From the NCBI GenBank assembly GCA_035553355.1, contig DATMJW010000125.1:1-10821 (forward strand): a DNA stretch of 10,821 bases. Reading direction: 5' to 3'. The translations under genes and the position numbers were made by a program. Below the pieces are notes generated by a model. It had not been told where the DNA came from and searched no databases. It saw only the letters and a program-made list of their open reading frames with translations. The stretch's first letter is position 1. Every line of letters starts with the position of its first letter. Source of the stretch: Gaiellasilicea sp035553355 (lineage in GTDB: Bacteria > Actinomycetota > Thermoleophilia > Gaiellales > Gaiellaceae). Below are positions 1 through 7,112 of this stretch, one piece after another.

Positions 1-246
1 CGGCTTCTCGTCCTCTGCGAGCGACGGCTGCTCGTGCGGGGGCGACTTGTACTGCTCGCCCTCGACGAGCTCGATCGAGTGGTCGATCAGGTAGGTGTAG
101 AAGTCCTCGATCTGCTCCTTCGTCAGCTCGACCTCCTCGAGACCGGTGACGATCTCGTCGTAGGTCAGGAACCCCTTCTCTTGTCCCGTCTGGACGAGCT
201 TCTGAAGTTCCTCGACCTCGGGAGGAGACGATTCGACGGTGAGCAA
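1..246 (-). CDS. rpoD: RNA polymerase primary sigma factor, N-terminal region 1.1 (partial)
   Basis: This is the 5' end of a sigma-70 gene running off the left edge; only 82 codons are visible. Residues about 10-63 match sigma region 1.1, the acidic winged-helix-like module that blocks free sigma from DNA. Visible markers are EELQKLVQTGQEKGFLTYDE (13-31 region), an LTKEQIEDFYTYL helix and the following DHSIELVEG. The DNA-binding regions 2-4 lie outside the window, so primary rather than alternative sigma is inferred from region 1.1, which housekeeping factors carry. The start is uncertain. I chose TTG at 246, with GAGG 4 nt upstream. An in-frame GTG at 282, with TAGG 4 nt upstream, would add 12 residues, but those codons look less like the gene's own codon use. 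It lies downstream of asparaginase on the same strand, with a hairpin between them. Confidence 0.82.
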   Translation of the reverse strand, partial: MLTVESSPPEVEELQKLVQTGQEKGFLTYDEIVTGLEEVELTKEQIEDFYTYLIDHSIELVEGEQYKSPPHEQPSLAEDEKP

Positions 247-313
247 TGGACCTCGGCTTTCCTCGTGAGTGGACGGGGACACGGGACCTACTCGACCTGC
301 CTCAGACACACGA

Positions 314-340
314 AGAGCCGGTTCGCGAGGCGCCGGCTCT
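314..340 (-). terminator. Hairpin between asparaginase and rpoD (possible terminator or 5' leader element)
   Basis: A perfect 8-bp inverted repeat, AGAGCCGG at 314-321 and CCGGCTCT at 333-340, has an 11-nt loop. On the minus strand it falls 64 nt after the asparaginase stop and just ahead of the rpoD start candidates. The following minus-strand bases (TCGTGTGTCT) are only mildly T-rich, so it is not a classic intrinsic terminator. It could be a weak terminator for asparaginase or a structure in the rpoD leader. The sequence alone does not decide. Confidence 0.35.
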
Positions 341-403
341 GACCATCGAGGGACCGGATACTACATCGGAAGATCAAGAAGGTGGTAGCGGTTTTTCCCG
401 CGC

Positions 404-1285
404 TCAAGCCGGTTGCGCGACGACCTCGCCGACGGTCTCGCCGCGCGAGTTGACGACGGCGGCAACGGCGAGAGCCGGCACCTCGTGACCGAGGCGTGCG
501 AGGAAGGCGGCGAGGGCGGGGCCGACGGCGCGGCCGGATCCGTCCTCCACCTTGAGCGCCACACCCAGGCCGGCGGGGCCGCTGGCGCAGAGGAGACCTT
601 CCGCCCCGCCCTTCGCCGTCCAGCCGGCGACGGTGCGCATCAGCACCGTGTCGGGGGCCTTCGGCCCGCGGATCAGCTCCGGGTGCGCGCGCATCGCGGC
701 CGCCGCCGTCGCGCCGCCTTCGCGCTCCTCGAGCCGCGAGAACATGAGCGCCATCCGCTCGAGCGGCAGCGCGAAGGTGACGACGCCGCAGCCGTCGACG
801 GCCGTAGGGACGTCGTCGGCAGCCGCTCCGGCCGCTGCCAGAACCTCGTCCGTGCACGCCCGCTGCACGGGGTGATCGGCCTCGTGGTATCCCGTCGGGT
901 CCCAGCCGCGCGCACGGCAGAGGGCGATCATGCCGGCGTGCTTGCCCGAGCAGTTGTGCTCGAGCTTCGTCGGCTCGGGGCCGCAGGCGAGCTCGGCCTC
1001 TGACGCGTCGGCCCGGCGCAGGAGCGAGCGGACGGCGTCGAGCTGCGCCGGGAGCGCCAGGTGCGAGGCGCACGCGATCGCGAGCTCCTCCTGCGTCAGG
1101 TCGTCGCGCGCGCGGACGAGCGGCAGCGCCTGGAACGGCTTCGCGGCGGAGCGGAGGAAGCAGACGAGGCCCGCGTCGCCCGCCTGCTCGACGACGGCGC
1201 CGTCCTGCACCGCGACCGCGTGGACGCGGTGCCGGGACTCCTCGGCGGAGCCGCGGCGGACACTGACGACGACCGGGTCGGACAC
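404..1285 (-). CDS. L-asparaginase II (Rhizobium etli-type, Asparaginase_II family)
   Basis: Predicted to hydrolyse L-asparagine to aspartate and ammonia in the cytoplasm. The 293-residue product matches the Asparaginase_II (PF06089) family, not the E. coli AnsA/AnsB fold. Visible family signatures are the SxxK-like serine-lysine motif FLRSAAKPFQ (Ser46, Lys49), ASH (Ser74), NCSGKHAGM with Cys112, VDGCG with Cys166, and WTAKGGAEG (Lys225). The spacing of the two cysteines (54 residues) matches the metal-binding Cys pair I recall for the R. etli enzymes. No signal peptide is visible. It is shorter than the roughly 330-370 residues usual for the family, with the loss inside the chain rather than at the ends. 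The GTG start lies 8 nt after a TAGACT hexamer and has no Shine-Dalgarno. The frame stays open further upstream, but that stretch overlaps the divergent regulator and is not protein-like. Confidence 0.88.
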   Translation of the reverse strand: MSDPVVVSVRRGSAEESRHRVHAVAVQDGAVVEQAGDAGLVCFLRSAAKPFQALPLVRARDDLTQEELAIACASHLALPAQLDAVRSLLRRADASEAELACGPEPTKLEHNCSGKHAGMIALCRARGWDPTGYHEADHPVQRACTDEVLAAAGAAADDVPTAVDGCGVVTFALPLERMALMFSRLEEREGGATAAAAMRAHPELIRGPKAPDTVLMRTVAGWTAKGGAEGLLCASGPAGLGVALKVEDGSGRAVGPALAAFLARLGHEVPALAVAAVVNSRGETVGEVVAQPA

Positions 1286-1293
1286 GGGCGCGG

Positions 1294-1299
1294 AGTCTA
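1294..1299 (-). promoter_or_regulatory. Candidate -10 element for leaderless asparaginase mRNA
   Basis: On the minus strand the hexamer TAGACT is followed by 8 nt and then the GTG start of asparaginase. No purine-rich ribosome site precedes the start, so transcription probably begins at or next to the start codon. No convincing -35 element is seen at 16-19 bp. Confidence 0.4.
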
Positions 1300-1325
1300 G
1301 GCGCGTAGCCGCCGCCGCGGCAGCC

Positions 1326-1355
1326 TTGACAAACGGTCGAGAAATCCCATACGTT
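1326..1355 (+). promoter_or_regulatory. Sigma-70-type promoter of the regulator/transporter operon
   Basis: A perfect -35 consensus TTGACA (1326-1331) is followed by an 18-bp spacer and a -10-like TACGTT (1350-1355). The regulator's ATG begins 8 nt after the -10 hexamer, the distance at which transcription normally starts, so the mRNA is probably leaderless. The local drop in GC content in this otherwise very GC-rich region supports a promoter. Confidence 0.6.
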
Positions 1356-1361
1356 CGAAAA
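1333..1361 (+). repeat. Imperfect direct repeat overlapping the promoter (candidate operator)
   Basis: ACGGTCGAGAA (1333-1343) recurs as ACGTTCGAAAA (1351-1361), with 9 of 11 bases identical and an 18-bp period, close to two helical turns. The copies fall in the spacer and across the -10/start region, so a bound protein would block RNA polymerase. The adjacent winged-helix regulator is the obvious candidate ligand. That is inference; two copies of an 11-mer in a short AT-richer stretch could also be chance. Confidence 0.35.
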
Positions 1362-1363
1362 GG

Positions 1364-1912
1364 ATGGACGAAAACGGCAGCCGCGCGTACGACGCGCCCG
1401 ACATGATGATCGTGTCCGACCCCGCCCAGCTGCGGGCGATCGGCGACGAGGTGCGCGGGCGGATCCTCTCGCTGCTGCGCGAGAGCGCGGCGTCGGTGAC
1501 GGAGCTCGCCGAGGCGCTCGAGATGCCGAAGGGGACGCTCGCCCACCACGTGAAGGTGCTCGAGAGCGCCGGCCTCGTCCACGTCGTCGCGACGCGGCAG
1601 GTGCGCGCGCTGACCGAGAAGTTCTACGGGCGCACGGCGCGTCTCTTCATGATCGAGCACGACGGCGAGGACCCGACGCTCCTGCACGACATCGCCGTCG
1701 TGACGCTGCGGACGGCCGCCACGGAGCTCGCCCGCGGCGGCGGCATCGTCACGCACGGGCTCGTCCGCGTGCGGCTCTCCGAGGCCGACCTGCAGCGCTT
1801 CGAGCGGCGGCTGAAGCGGCTGGTCGACGAGTTCCGCCGCGCGGAGGACAAGAACGGCTCCAGCTACGGGCTCGCAGTGGCCCTCTACCGACAGGAGAAG
1901 AGCGATGCGTAG
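1364..1912 (+). CDS. ArsR-like winged-helix transcriptional regulator
   Basis: A 182-residue DNA-binding protein, likely a dimeric repressor. Residues about 19-85 form the winged helix-turn-helix: DPAQLRAIGDEVRGRIL, then SVTELAEALEMPKGTLAHHVKVL with the recognition helix near 55-66, then a beta-wing ending near RALTEKFYG. The C-terminal 95 residues form a separate domain ending in SSYGLAVALYRQE, seen in ArsR/HTH_20-type regulators that carry an effector or dimerisation extension. There are no cysteines, so the classic thiol metal site of ArsR/SmtB is absent and a small-molecule signal is more likely. It is first in an operon with MFS transporters (8-nt overlap with the next gene), so it probably controls their expression and its own. 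Only AAGG abuts the ATG, too close for a ribosome site; the start fits leaderless translation. An internal ATG-ATG pair near codon 14 is an alternative start. Confidence 0.85.
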   Translation: MDENGSRAYDAPDMMIVSDPAQLRAIGDEVRGRILSLLRESAASVTELAEALEMPKGTLAHHVKVLESAGLVHVVATRQVRALTEKFYGRTARLFMIEHDGEDPTLLHDIAVVTLRTAATELARGGGIVTHGLVRVRLSEADLQRFERRLKRLVDEFRRAEDKNGSSYGLAVALYRQEKSDA

Positions 1913-3242
1913 GCTCTGGCCGCAGGGCGGCCTCTGGCGTCACCCCGACTTCCTGAAGCTCTGGTCGGCGCAGACGATCAGCGTCTTCGGCTCGCAGATC
2001 GGCGGCTTCGCGCTGCCGCTCGTCGCGATCATCACGCTCGAGGCCTCCGCGTTCCAGGTCTCGGCGCTCTTCGTCGTCGAGTTCGCGCCGTTCCTCCTGA
2101 TCTCGCTCCCCGCGGGCGTCTGGGTCGACCGCCTCCCCCGCCGGCCGATCCTCATCCTCGGCGACCTCGGCCGCTTCGCCGCGCTGCTGACGATCCCGAT
2201 CGCGTACTGGCTCGACGCGCTCACGATCTGGCAGCTCTACGGCGTCGGCTTCTTCGTCGGCATCTGCACCGTCTTCTTCGACGTCGCGTACCAGTCGTAC
2301 CTGCCGTCGCTCGTCGAGCGGACGCAGCTCGTGGACGGGAACTCGAAGCTCGAGGTGAGCCGGTCGGCGTCGCAGCTCGCCGGGCCCGCCCTCGCGGGGG
2401 TGATCGTGGACGTCCTGCGCGCGCCGGTCGCGATCCTCGTCGACGCGATCAGCTTCCTCGCGTCGGCCGCCTGCCTGCTCGTGATCCGCAAGCAGGAGGA
2501 GAACGTGCCGACCCGCGCCGAGCGGAAGGAGCAGAAGTCGAGCATGAAGACGGAGCTACGGGAGGGGCTCGCCTGGGTCCTCGGGAACCCGTACCTGCGC
2601 ACGATCTCCGCCTCGACCGCGACCTTCAACCTCTTCGGCTCGATGATGTGGGCGATCCTCGCGATCTACCTCGTGCGGGCGCTCGAGATGTCGCCGACGC
2701 TGATCGGAGTCATCTTCGCGATCGGCCAGGCCGGCTACCTGCTCGGCGCCGTCTTCGCGAACCGGATCTCGAAGCGGATCGGCGTCGGCCCCGCGATCAT
2801 CATCGGCGCGATGATGGGGATCACGCAGCTCCTGATCCCGATCGCCCCGCAGGACGCGTACGGCGCGATCCCGTTCCTCGTCGTCGCGACCCTCGCCGTC
2901 AGCTTCGGCGTCGTCCTCTACAACGTGACGCAGCTCTCGATGCGGCAGGCGATCACGCCGGAGCGGCTGCAGGGACGCATGAACTCGACGATCCGGTTCA
3001 TCGTCTGGGGCGTGATGCCCGTCGGCCAGCTCGTCGGCGGCGCGCTCGCGACATGGTTCTCGCTCCGGACCGCGATCTGGGTCGGCGCGATCGGCAACGC
3101 GCTCGCGTGGCTGCCGCTCCTCTTCGGGCCCGTCCGGCACCTCCGGGAGATGCCGCAGCAGGTCGAGGAGCCGAAGGGCCGCGCCGAGACGGAAGGCGAG
3201 GCGCTGATGCCGGGGCCGTTCCCGCAGCCCGAGGAGGCGTAG
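1905..3242 (+). CDS. MFS transporter, MFS_3/EntS-like exporter (copy 1 of tandem pair)
   Basis: A 445-residue inner-membrane major facilitator, the usual length for a 12-helix protein. It resembles MFS_3 (PF05977) exporters such as the enterobactin exporter EntS and macrolide efflux proteins. Visible features are the N-terminal FLKLWSAQTIS entry into helix 1, the helix 2-3 loop motif A variant GVWVDRLPRRP (71-81), a charged central loop near 205-230 (KQEENVPTRAERKEQKSS), and the second-half NVTQLSMRQAITPERLQGRM segment typical of this group. The start is firm: AGGAGA lies 7 nt upstream of the ATG, inside the end of the regulator gene, suggesting translational coupling. It is paralogous along its whole length to the next gene, in the same frame. 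The substrate cannot be read from sequence; drug, siderophore or metabolite efflux are all possible. Confidence 0.88.
   Translation: MRRLWPQGGLWRHPDFLKLWSAQTISVFGSQIGGFALPLVAIITLEASAFQVSALFVVEFAPFLLISLPAGVWVDRLPRRPILILGDLGRFAALLTIPIAYWLDALTIWQLYGVGFFVGICTVFFDVAYQSYLPSLVERTQLVDGNSKLEVSRSASQLAGPALAGVIVDVLRAPVAILVDAISFLASAACLLVIRKQEENVPTRAERKEQKSSMKTELREGLAWVLGNPYLRTISASTATFNLFGSMMWAILAIYLVRALEMSPTLIGVIFAIGQAGYLLGAVFANRISKRIGVGPAIIIGAMMGITQLLIPIAPQDAYGAIPFLVVATLAVSFGVVLYNVTQLSMRQAITPERLQGRMNSTIRFIVWGVMPVGQLVGGALATWFSLRTAIWVGAIGNALAWLPLLFGPVRHLREMPQQVEEPKGRAETEGEALMPGPFPQPEEA
3231..3237 (+). promoter_or_regulatory. Ribosome binding site that fixes the TTG start of the second transporter
   Basis: GAGGAGG lies at the very end of the first transporter gene, 5 nt before TTG at 3243. 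The TTG directly follows the TAG stop, so this strong Shine-Dalgarno supports re-initiation at TTG rather than at a later internal codon. Confidence 0.7.
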
Positions 3243-4544
3243 TTGCCGCTCTGGCCGCGCGGCGGCCTCTGGCGCGACCGGGACTTCCTCAAGCTGTGGT
3301 CCGCGCAGACGATCAGCCAGGTCGGCTCGCAGATCACGCAGCTCGCGCTCCCCCTCGTCGCGATCGTCTCGCTCGACGCGCCCGCATTCCACGTCGCGCT
3401 GCTCCCGTTCTTCGGGATGGTGCCGTTCCTGCTGCTCGCGCTCCCCGTGGGCGTCTGGATCGACCGGCTGCGGCGGAAGCCCGTGATGGTGGTGACGGAC
3501 GTGGTGCGCGCGGTCGCGCTGCTCGTGATCCCGGCCGCGCACCTCACGGGCACGCTCTCGATCGAGCTCCTTTACGCCGCGGCGTTCCTCAACGGCGCGA
3601 TGGCCGCGTTCTTCGACCTCGCCTACCTCTCGTACGTCCCGTCGCTCGTCGAGCGCGAGCGGCTCGCGGACGCGAACGCGAAGCTCGAGGGCTCGCGCGC
3701 CGGAGCGCAGATCGCCGGGCCGGGTGCCGCAGGCGGCCTCGTCGCCCTCGTCGGCGCACCGCTCGCCGTCCTCGTGGACGCGCTCAGCTTCGGCGTCGCC
3801 GCCGCGCTCGTCGCGCGGATCCGACGTCCGGAGCCGGCGCCTGCGCCGACCGCGGGCGGCACCGGCATGCGGGCGCAGCTCCGCGAGGGCCTCTCGTACG
3901 TGATCCGCCACCCGCACCTCCGCGTGCTCACGCTCTGCACCGGGACGTGGAACCTGTTCATCTCGATCACGTTCGGGATCTACCTCGTCTACGTCGTGCG
4001 GGAGCTCGGCGTCTCGGCGGGCGTCGTCGGCGTCATCTTCATGCTCGGCAACGTCGGAACCGTCGCGGGCGTCTTCCTCGCCGGAAGGATCGGGCGCCGC
4101 CTCGGCATCGGCCGGACGATCGCGATCACCGCGCTCGGCGGCAGCGCCGCCGGCCTCGCCGTGCCGCTCGCGCCGGAGTCGTCGCCGGTGCCGGTGCTCG
4201 TCGCGGGCCAGCTCGTGTTCGGCTTCGCGATGGTCGTCTTCAACGTCACGCAGCTGACGTTCCGGCAGACGATCACGCCCACCCACCTGCTCGGGCGGAT
4301 GAACTCGGTCGTCCGCTTCCTCTACTGGAGCACGTCGCCGGCCGGGTTCCTGCTCGGCGGCGTGATCGCGGAGGCGTGGGGCCTGCGCAGCGCGATCTGG
4401 ATCGGTACCGTCGGTGCCCTCGTGGCGTTCGTGCCGATCCTGTTCTCGTCGCTCGTCCGGCTGCGCGAGCTGCCGGACGAGGCGCATGCGGACCGGGAGG
4501 AGGCACCGGAGCCGGTGACCCTCGTCCCGGTCGCCGATGCCTGA
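3243..4544 (+). CDS. MFS transporter, MFS_3/EntS-like exporter (copy 2 of tandem pair)
   Basis: A 433-residue, 12-helix MFS_3-type exporter and clear paralogue of the preceding gene. In their N-terminal segments, starting at LWP, 32 of 42 residues are identical by my count, including LWSAQTIS and LPLVAI. Motif A reads GVWIDRLRRKP (70-80). The second half has the matching FNVTQLTFRQTITPTHLLGR segment. The start is TTG immediately after the upstream TAG, with GAGGAGG 5 nt before it. Because that stop is in frame with both genes, readthrough would join them into one double transporter. The 3' end overlaps the DNA glycosylase gene by 8 nt. Both copies keep intact motif A and membrane segments, so neither looks like a decaying duplicate; they may work as a pair or differ in substrate. 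Confidence 0.88.
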   Translation: MPLWPRGGLWRDRDFLKLWSAQTISQVGSQITQLALPLVAIVSLDAPAFHVALLPFFGMVPFLLLALPVGVWIDRLRRKPVMVVTDVVRAVALLVIPAAHLTGTLSIELLYAAAFLNGAMAAFFDLAYLSYVPSLVERERLADANAKLEGSRAGAQIAGPGAAGGLVALVGAPLAVLVDALSFGVAAALVARIRRPEPAPAPTAGGTGMRAQLREGLSYVIRHPHLRVLTLCTGTWNLFISITFGIYLVYVVRELGVSAGVVGVIFMLGNVGTVAGVFLAGRIGRRLGIGRTIAITALGGSAAGLAVPLAPESSPVPVLVAGQLVFGFAMVVFNVTQLTFRQTITPTHLLGRMNSVVRFLYWSTSPAGFLLGGVIAEAWGLRSAIWIGTVGALVAFVPILFSSLVRLRELPDEAHADREEAPEPVTLVPVADA

Positions 4545-5379
4545 GCTCCCAGAGGTCGAGGCGTGGGTGCGGGAGCTCGACGCGCCGGTGTCGCGGGCGC
4601 CGGTCGAGCGTGCGGGGCCGGCGCACATCGCGACGCTGAAGTCGTTCGAGCCGCCGCTCTCGGTGCTCGAGGGGCGGCGCTTCGAGGGCGCGCGGCGCCG
4701 CGGCAAGCACCTCCTCTTCCCCACGGGCGACGGCGAGCTCGTGCTGCGGATCCACCTGATGAGCGCCGGGCGCGTCCGCTACCTGGGCGCGGGCGAGAAG
4801 GGGCCGAAGACGCCCGCGTTCCGGCTGCGGTTCGAGGGCGGCGGCGAGCTCGTCCTCACCGAGGCGGGGTCGAAGAAGCGCGCGGGCGTGTGGCTCGAGA
4901 CGGCGGGGGCGACGGAGGCGGCGCTCGCGCACCTTGGGCCCGACGCGCTCGAGCTGGACGCTGACGCTCTCGGAGCCATCCTCGCGGGCGACAACCGGCG
5001 GCTGCACTCGCTCTTGCGCGACCAGCGGGCGCTCGCGGGGATCGGCCGCGCGCATGCGAACGAGATCCTCTGGCGCGCGCGGCTCTCGCCGTTCGCTCTC
5101 TCGCAGGCGCTCAGGCCCGAGGAGATCGAACGGCTCGCCGCCGCGATCGACGAGGACCTGACACGCGCGCTCGAGCTGCGGCTCCGCGGCAAGGGGGACA
5201 AGGACGTCTACCTCGTGCACCGCCGCCTCGGCGAGCCGTGCCCGAACGGCCACGACGCGTCGAGCGGTGGCCCGATCCAGCAGGTGGACTACGAGGAGCA
5301 CACGGTCTTCTATTGCCCGGCGTGCCAGACCGGCGGGCGGATCCTGAAGGACCGCCGGCTCTCGCGCCTGCTCAAGTAG
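4537..5379 (+). CDS. Fpg/Nei-family DNA glycosylase/AP lyase, variant subfamily
   Basis: A 280-residue base-excision-repair enzyme that should remove oxidised bases and nick the backbone. The N-terminus MPELPEVE supplies catalytic Pro2 and Glu3, so the start is certain even though it overlaps the transporter by 8 nt. Lys57 in RRGKHLLF matches the conserved beta-hairpin lysine. The helix-two-turn-helix is GIGRAHANEIL (168-178). The C-terminal zinc finger is unusual: Cys235-PNG-His239, then CPAC (260-263), instead of two CxxC pairs. The DPRRFG loop of true Fpg, whose Arg and Phe fill the gap left by the flipped base, is replaced by TEAGSKKRAG (108-117). Substrate choice may therefore differ from 8-oxoguanine-specific MutM, so I withhold a symbol. 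It lies within a transporter operon, 21 bp from the next gene. Confidence 0.88.
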   Translation: MPELPEVEAWVRELDAPVSRAPVERAGPAHIATLKSFEPPLSVLEGRRFEGARRRGKHLLFPTGDGELVLRIHLMSAGRVRYLGAGEKGPKTPAFRLRFEGGGELVLTEAGSKKRAGVWLETAGATEAALAHLGPDALELDADALGAILAGDNRRLHSLLRDQRALAGIGRAHANEILWRARLSPFALSQALRPEEIERLAAAIDEDLTRALELRLRGKGDKDVYLVHRRLGEPCPNGHDASSGGPIQQVDYEEHTVFYCPACQTGGRILKDRRLSRLLK

Positions 5380-5400
5380 GCCGGCGGAAGGCTCGCGCGG

Positions 5401-6529
<1,129 letters not shown>

Positions 6530-6555
<26 letters not shown>

Positions 6556-7090
6556 CGGTCAGCCGCTCGCCCTCGAGCGAGACCTCGGCGCCGATCGCCG
6601 CGAGGACGCGTACGCCGACGGCGGCCGCGAGCTCCTTCAGGTCCTCGCCGAGGACGATCGGCGCGGCCTCGGCGGTGACCGGCTCGATCGCAATCCGCCG
6701 GCCCTCCACCGCCACCCGCGCCTCGACGCCACCGTGGCGCTCGGCAGCACGCACGAGGCCCGCCAGCGCCCGCTCGACGGCGTCGACGTCCACGGACACA
6801 GGCGCGCCCTGGCCGGAGGCGCCCGGTACCGCCTGCTGCGCGAGCTCGAGCGAGTCCACGTCGCGTGCGACCGGGTCGTAGCGGCCGCTCTCGACGCGCG
6901 CGGAGAGCGAGAGCAGCTCGAGCAGCTCCACGACCTCGTCGGCGGCCTCGTCGATCAGCCCGAGCCACCGCGCCGTCTGCGGGTCGACGTCGCCGCGCAG
7001 CAGCGTCTTCGCGAACCCCTGCACGGTCGCGAGCGGTGTGCGCAGGTCGTGGCAGGCGAGCGAGACGAGGCGGGGGAAGGTCGCGTCCAC
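6530..7090 (-). CDS. Degenerate histidine-kinase-like protein (HisKA domain, ATPase motifs lost)
   Basis: A 186-residue soluble protein resembling only the catalytic half of a two-component sensor kinase. Residues 8-66 form a convincing dimerisation/phospho-acceptor helical pair with the H-box SLACHDLRTPLATVQGF (phospho-acceptor His14). The rest should be the HATPase_c domain, but the N-box is replaced by ALAGLVRAAERHG (108-120), without the metal-binding asparagines, and no DxGxG box is found. Only the tail survives: a GVRVLAAIGAEVSLEGERL region ending in TVTLP. There is no sensor or membrane segment, and an in-frame TAG 9 bp upstream of GTG 7090 shows none was cut off by start choice. It could be a pseudokinase, phosphatase or docking partner, or a decaying gene. 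No response regulator lies nearby. It overlaps the convergent transporter by 26 bp. Confidence 0.72.
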
Positions 7091-7100
7091 TGGCGTCCGC

Positions 7101-7106
7101 TAGCGT
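7101..7106 (+). promoter_or_regulatory. Candidate -10 element for the GTP cyclohydrolase gene
   Basis: TAGCGT lies 6 nt before the ATG at 7113, and there is no Shine-Dalgarno, so a leaderless message is likely. It sits inside the palindrome CGCTAGCG (7099-7106), in the 22-bp gap between divergent genes. The complementary strand offers TACGCT (7107-7102) ahead of the kinase-like gene. No clear -35 element is visible. Confidence 0.35.
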
Positions 7107-7112
7107 AACCGC

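Noticed and set aside
1286..1756. Upstream extension of the asparaginase frame to residue 450
   Set aside because: The added 157 residues are low complexity, lie antisense to the regulator gene, and cross the divergent promoter. The family homology begins right after GTG 1285.
2648..4639. A 663-residue plus-strand open frame in another phase across both transporters
   Set aside because: Arg/Ala/Asp-rich translation without domains; the in-phase transporter frames explain the DNA.
2556..4724. A 722-residue minus-strand open frame opposite the two transporters
   Set aside because: Its translation is a run of R, E, D, H and A with no fold-like pattern. It is the antisense shadow expected when codons end in G or C, and the plus-strand genes are clearly real.
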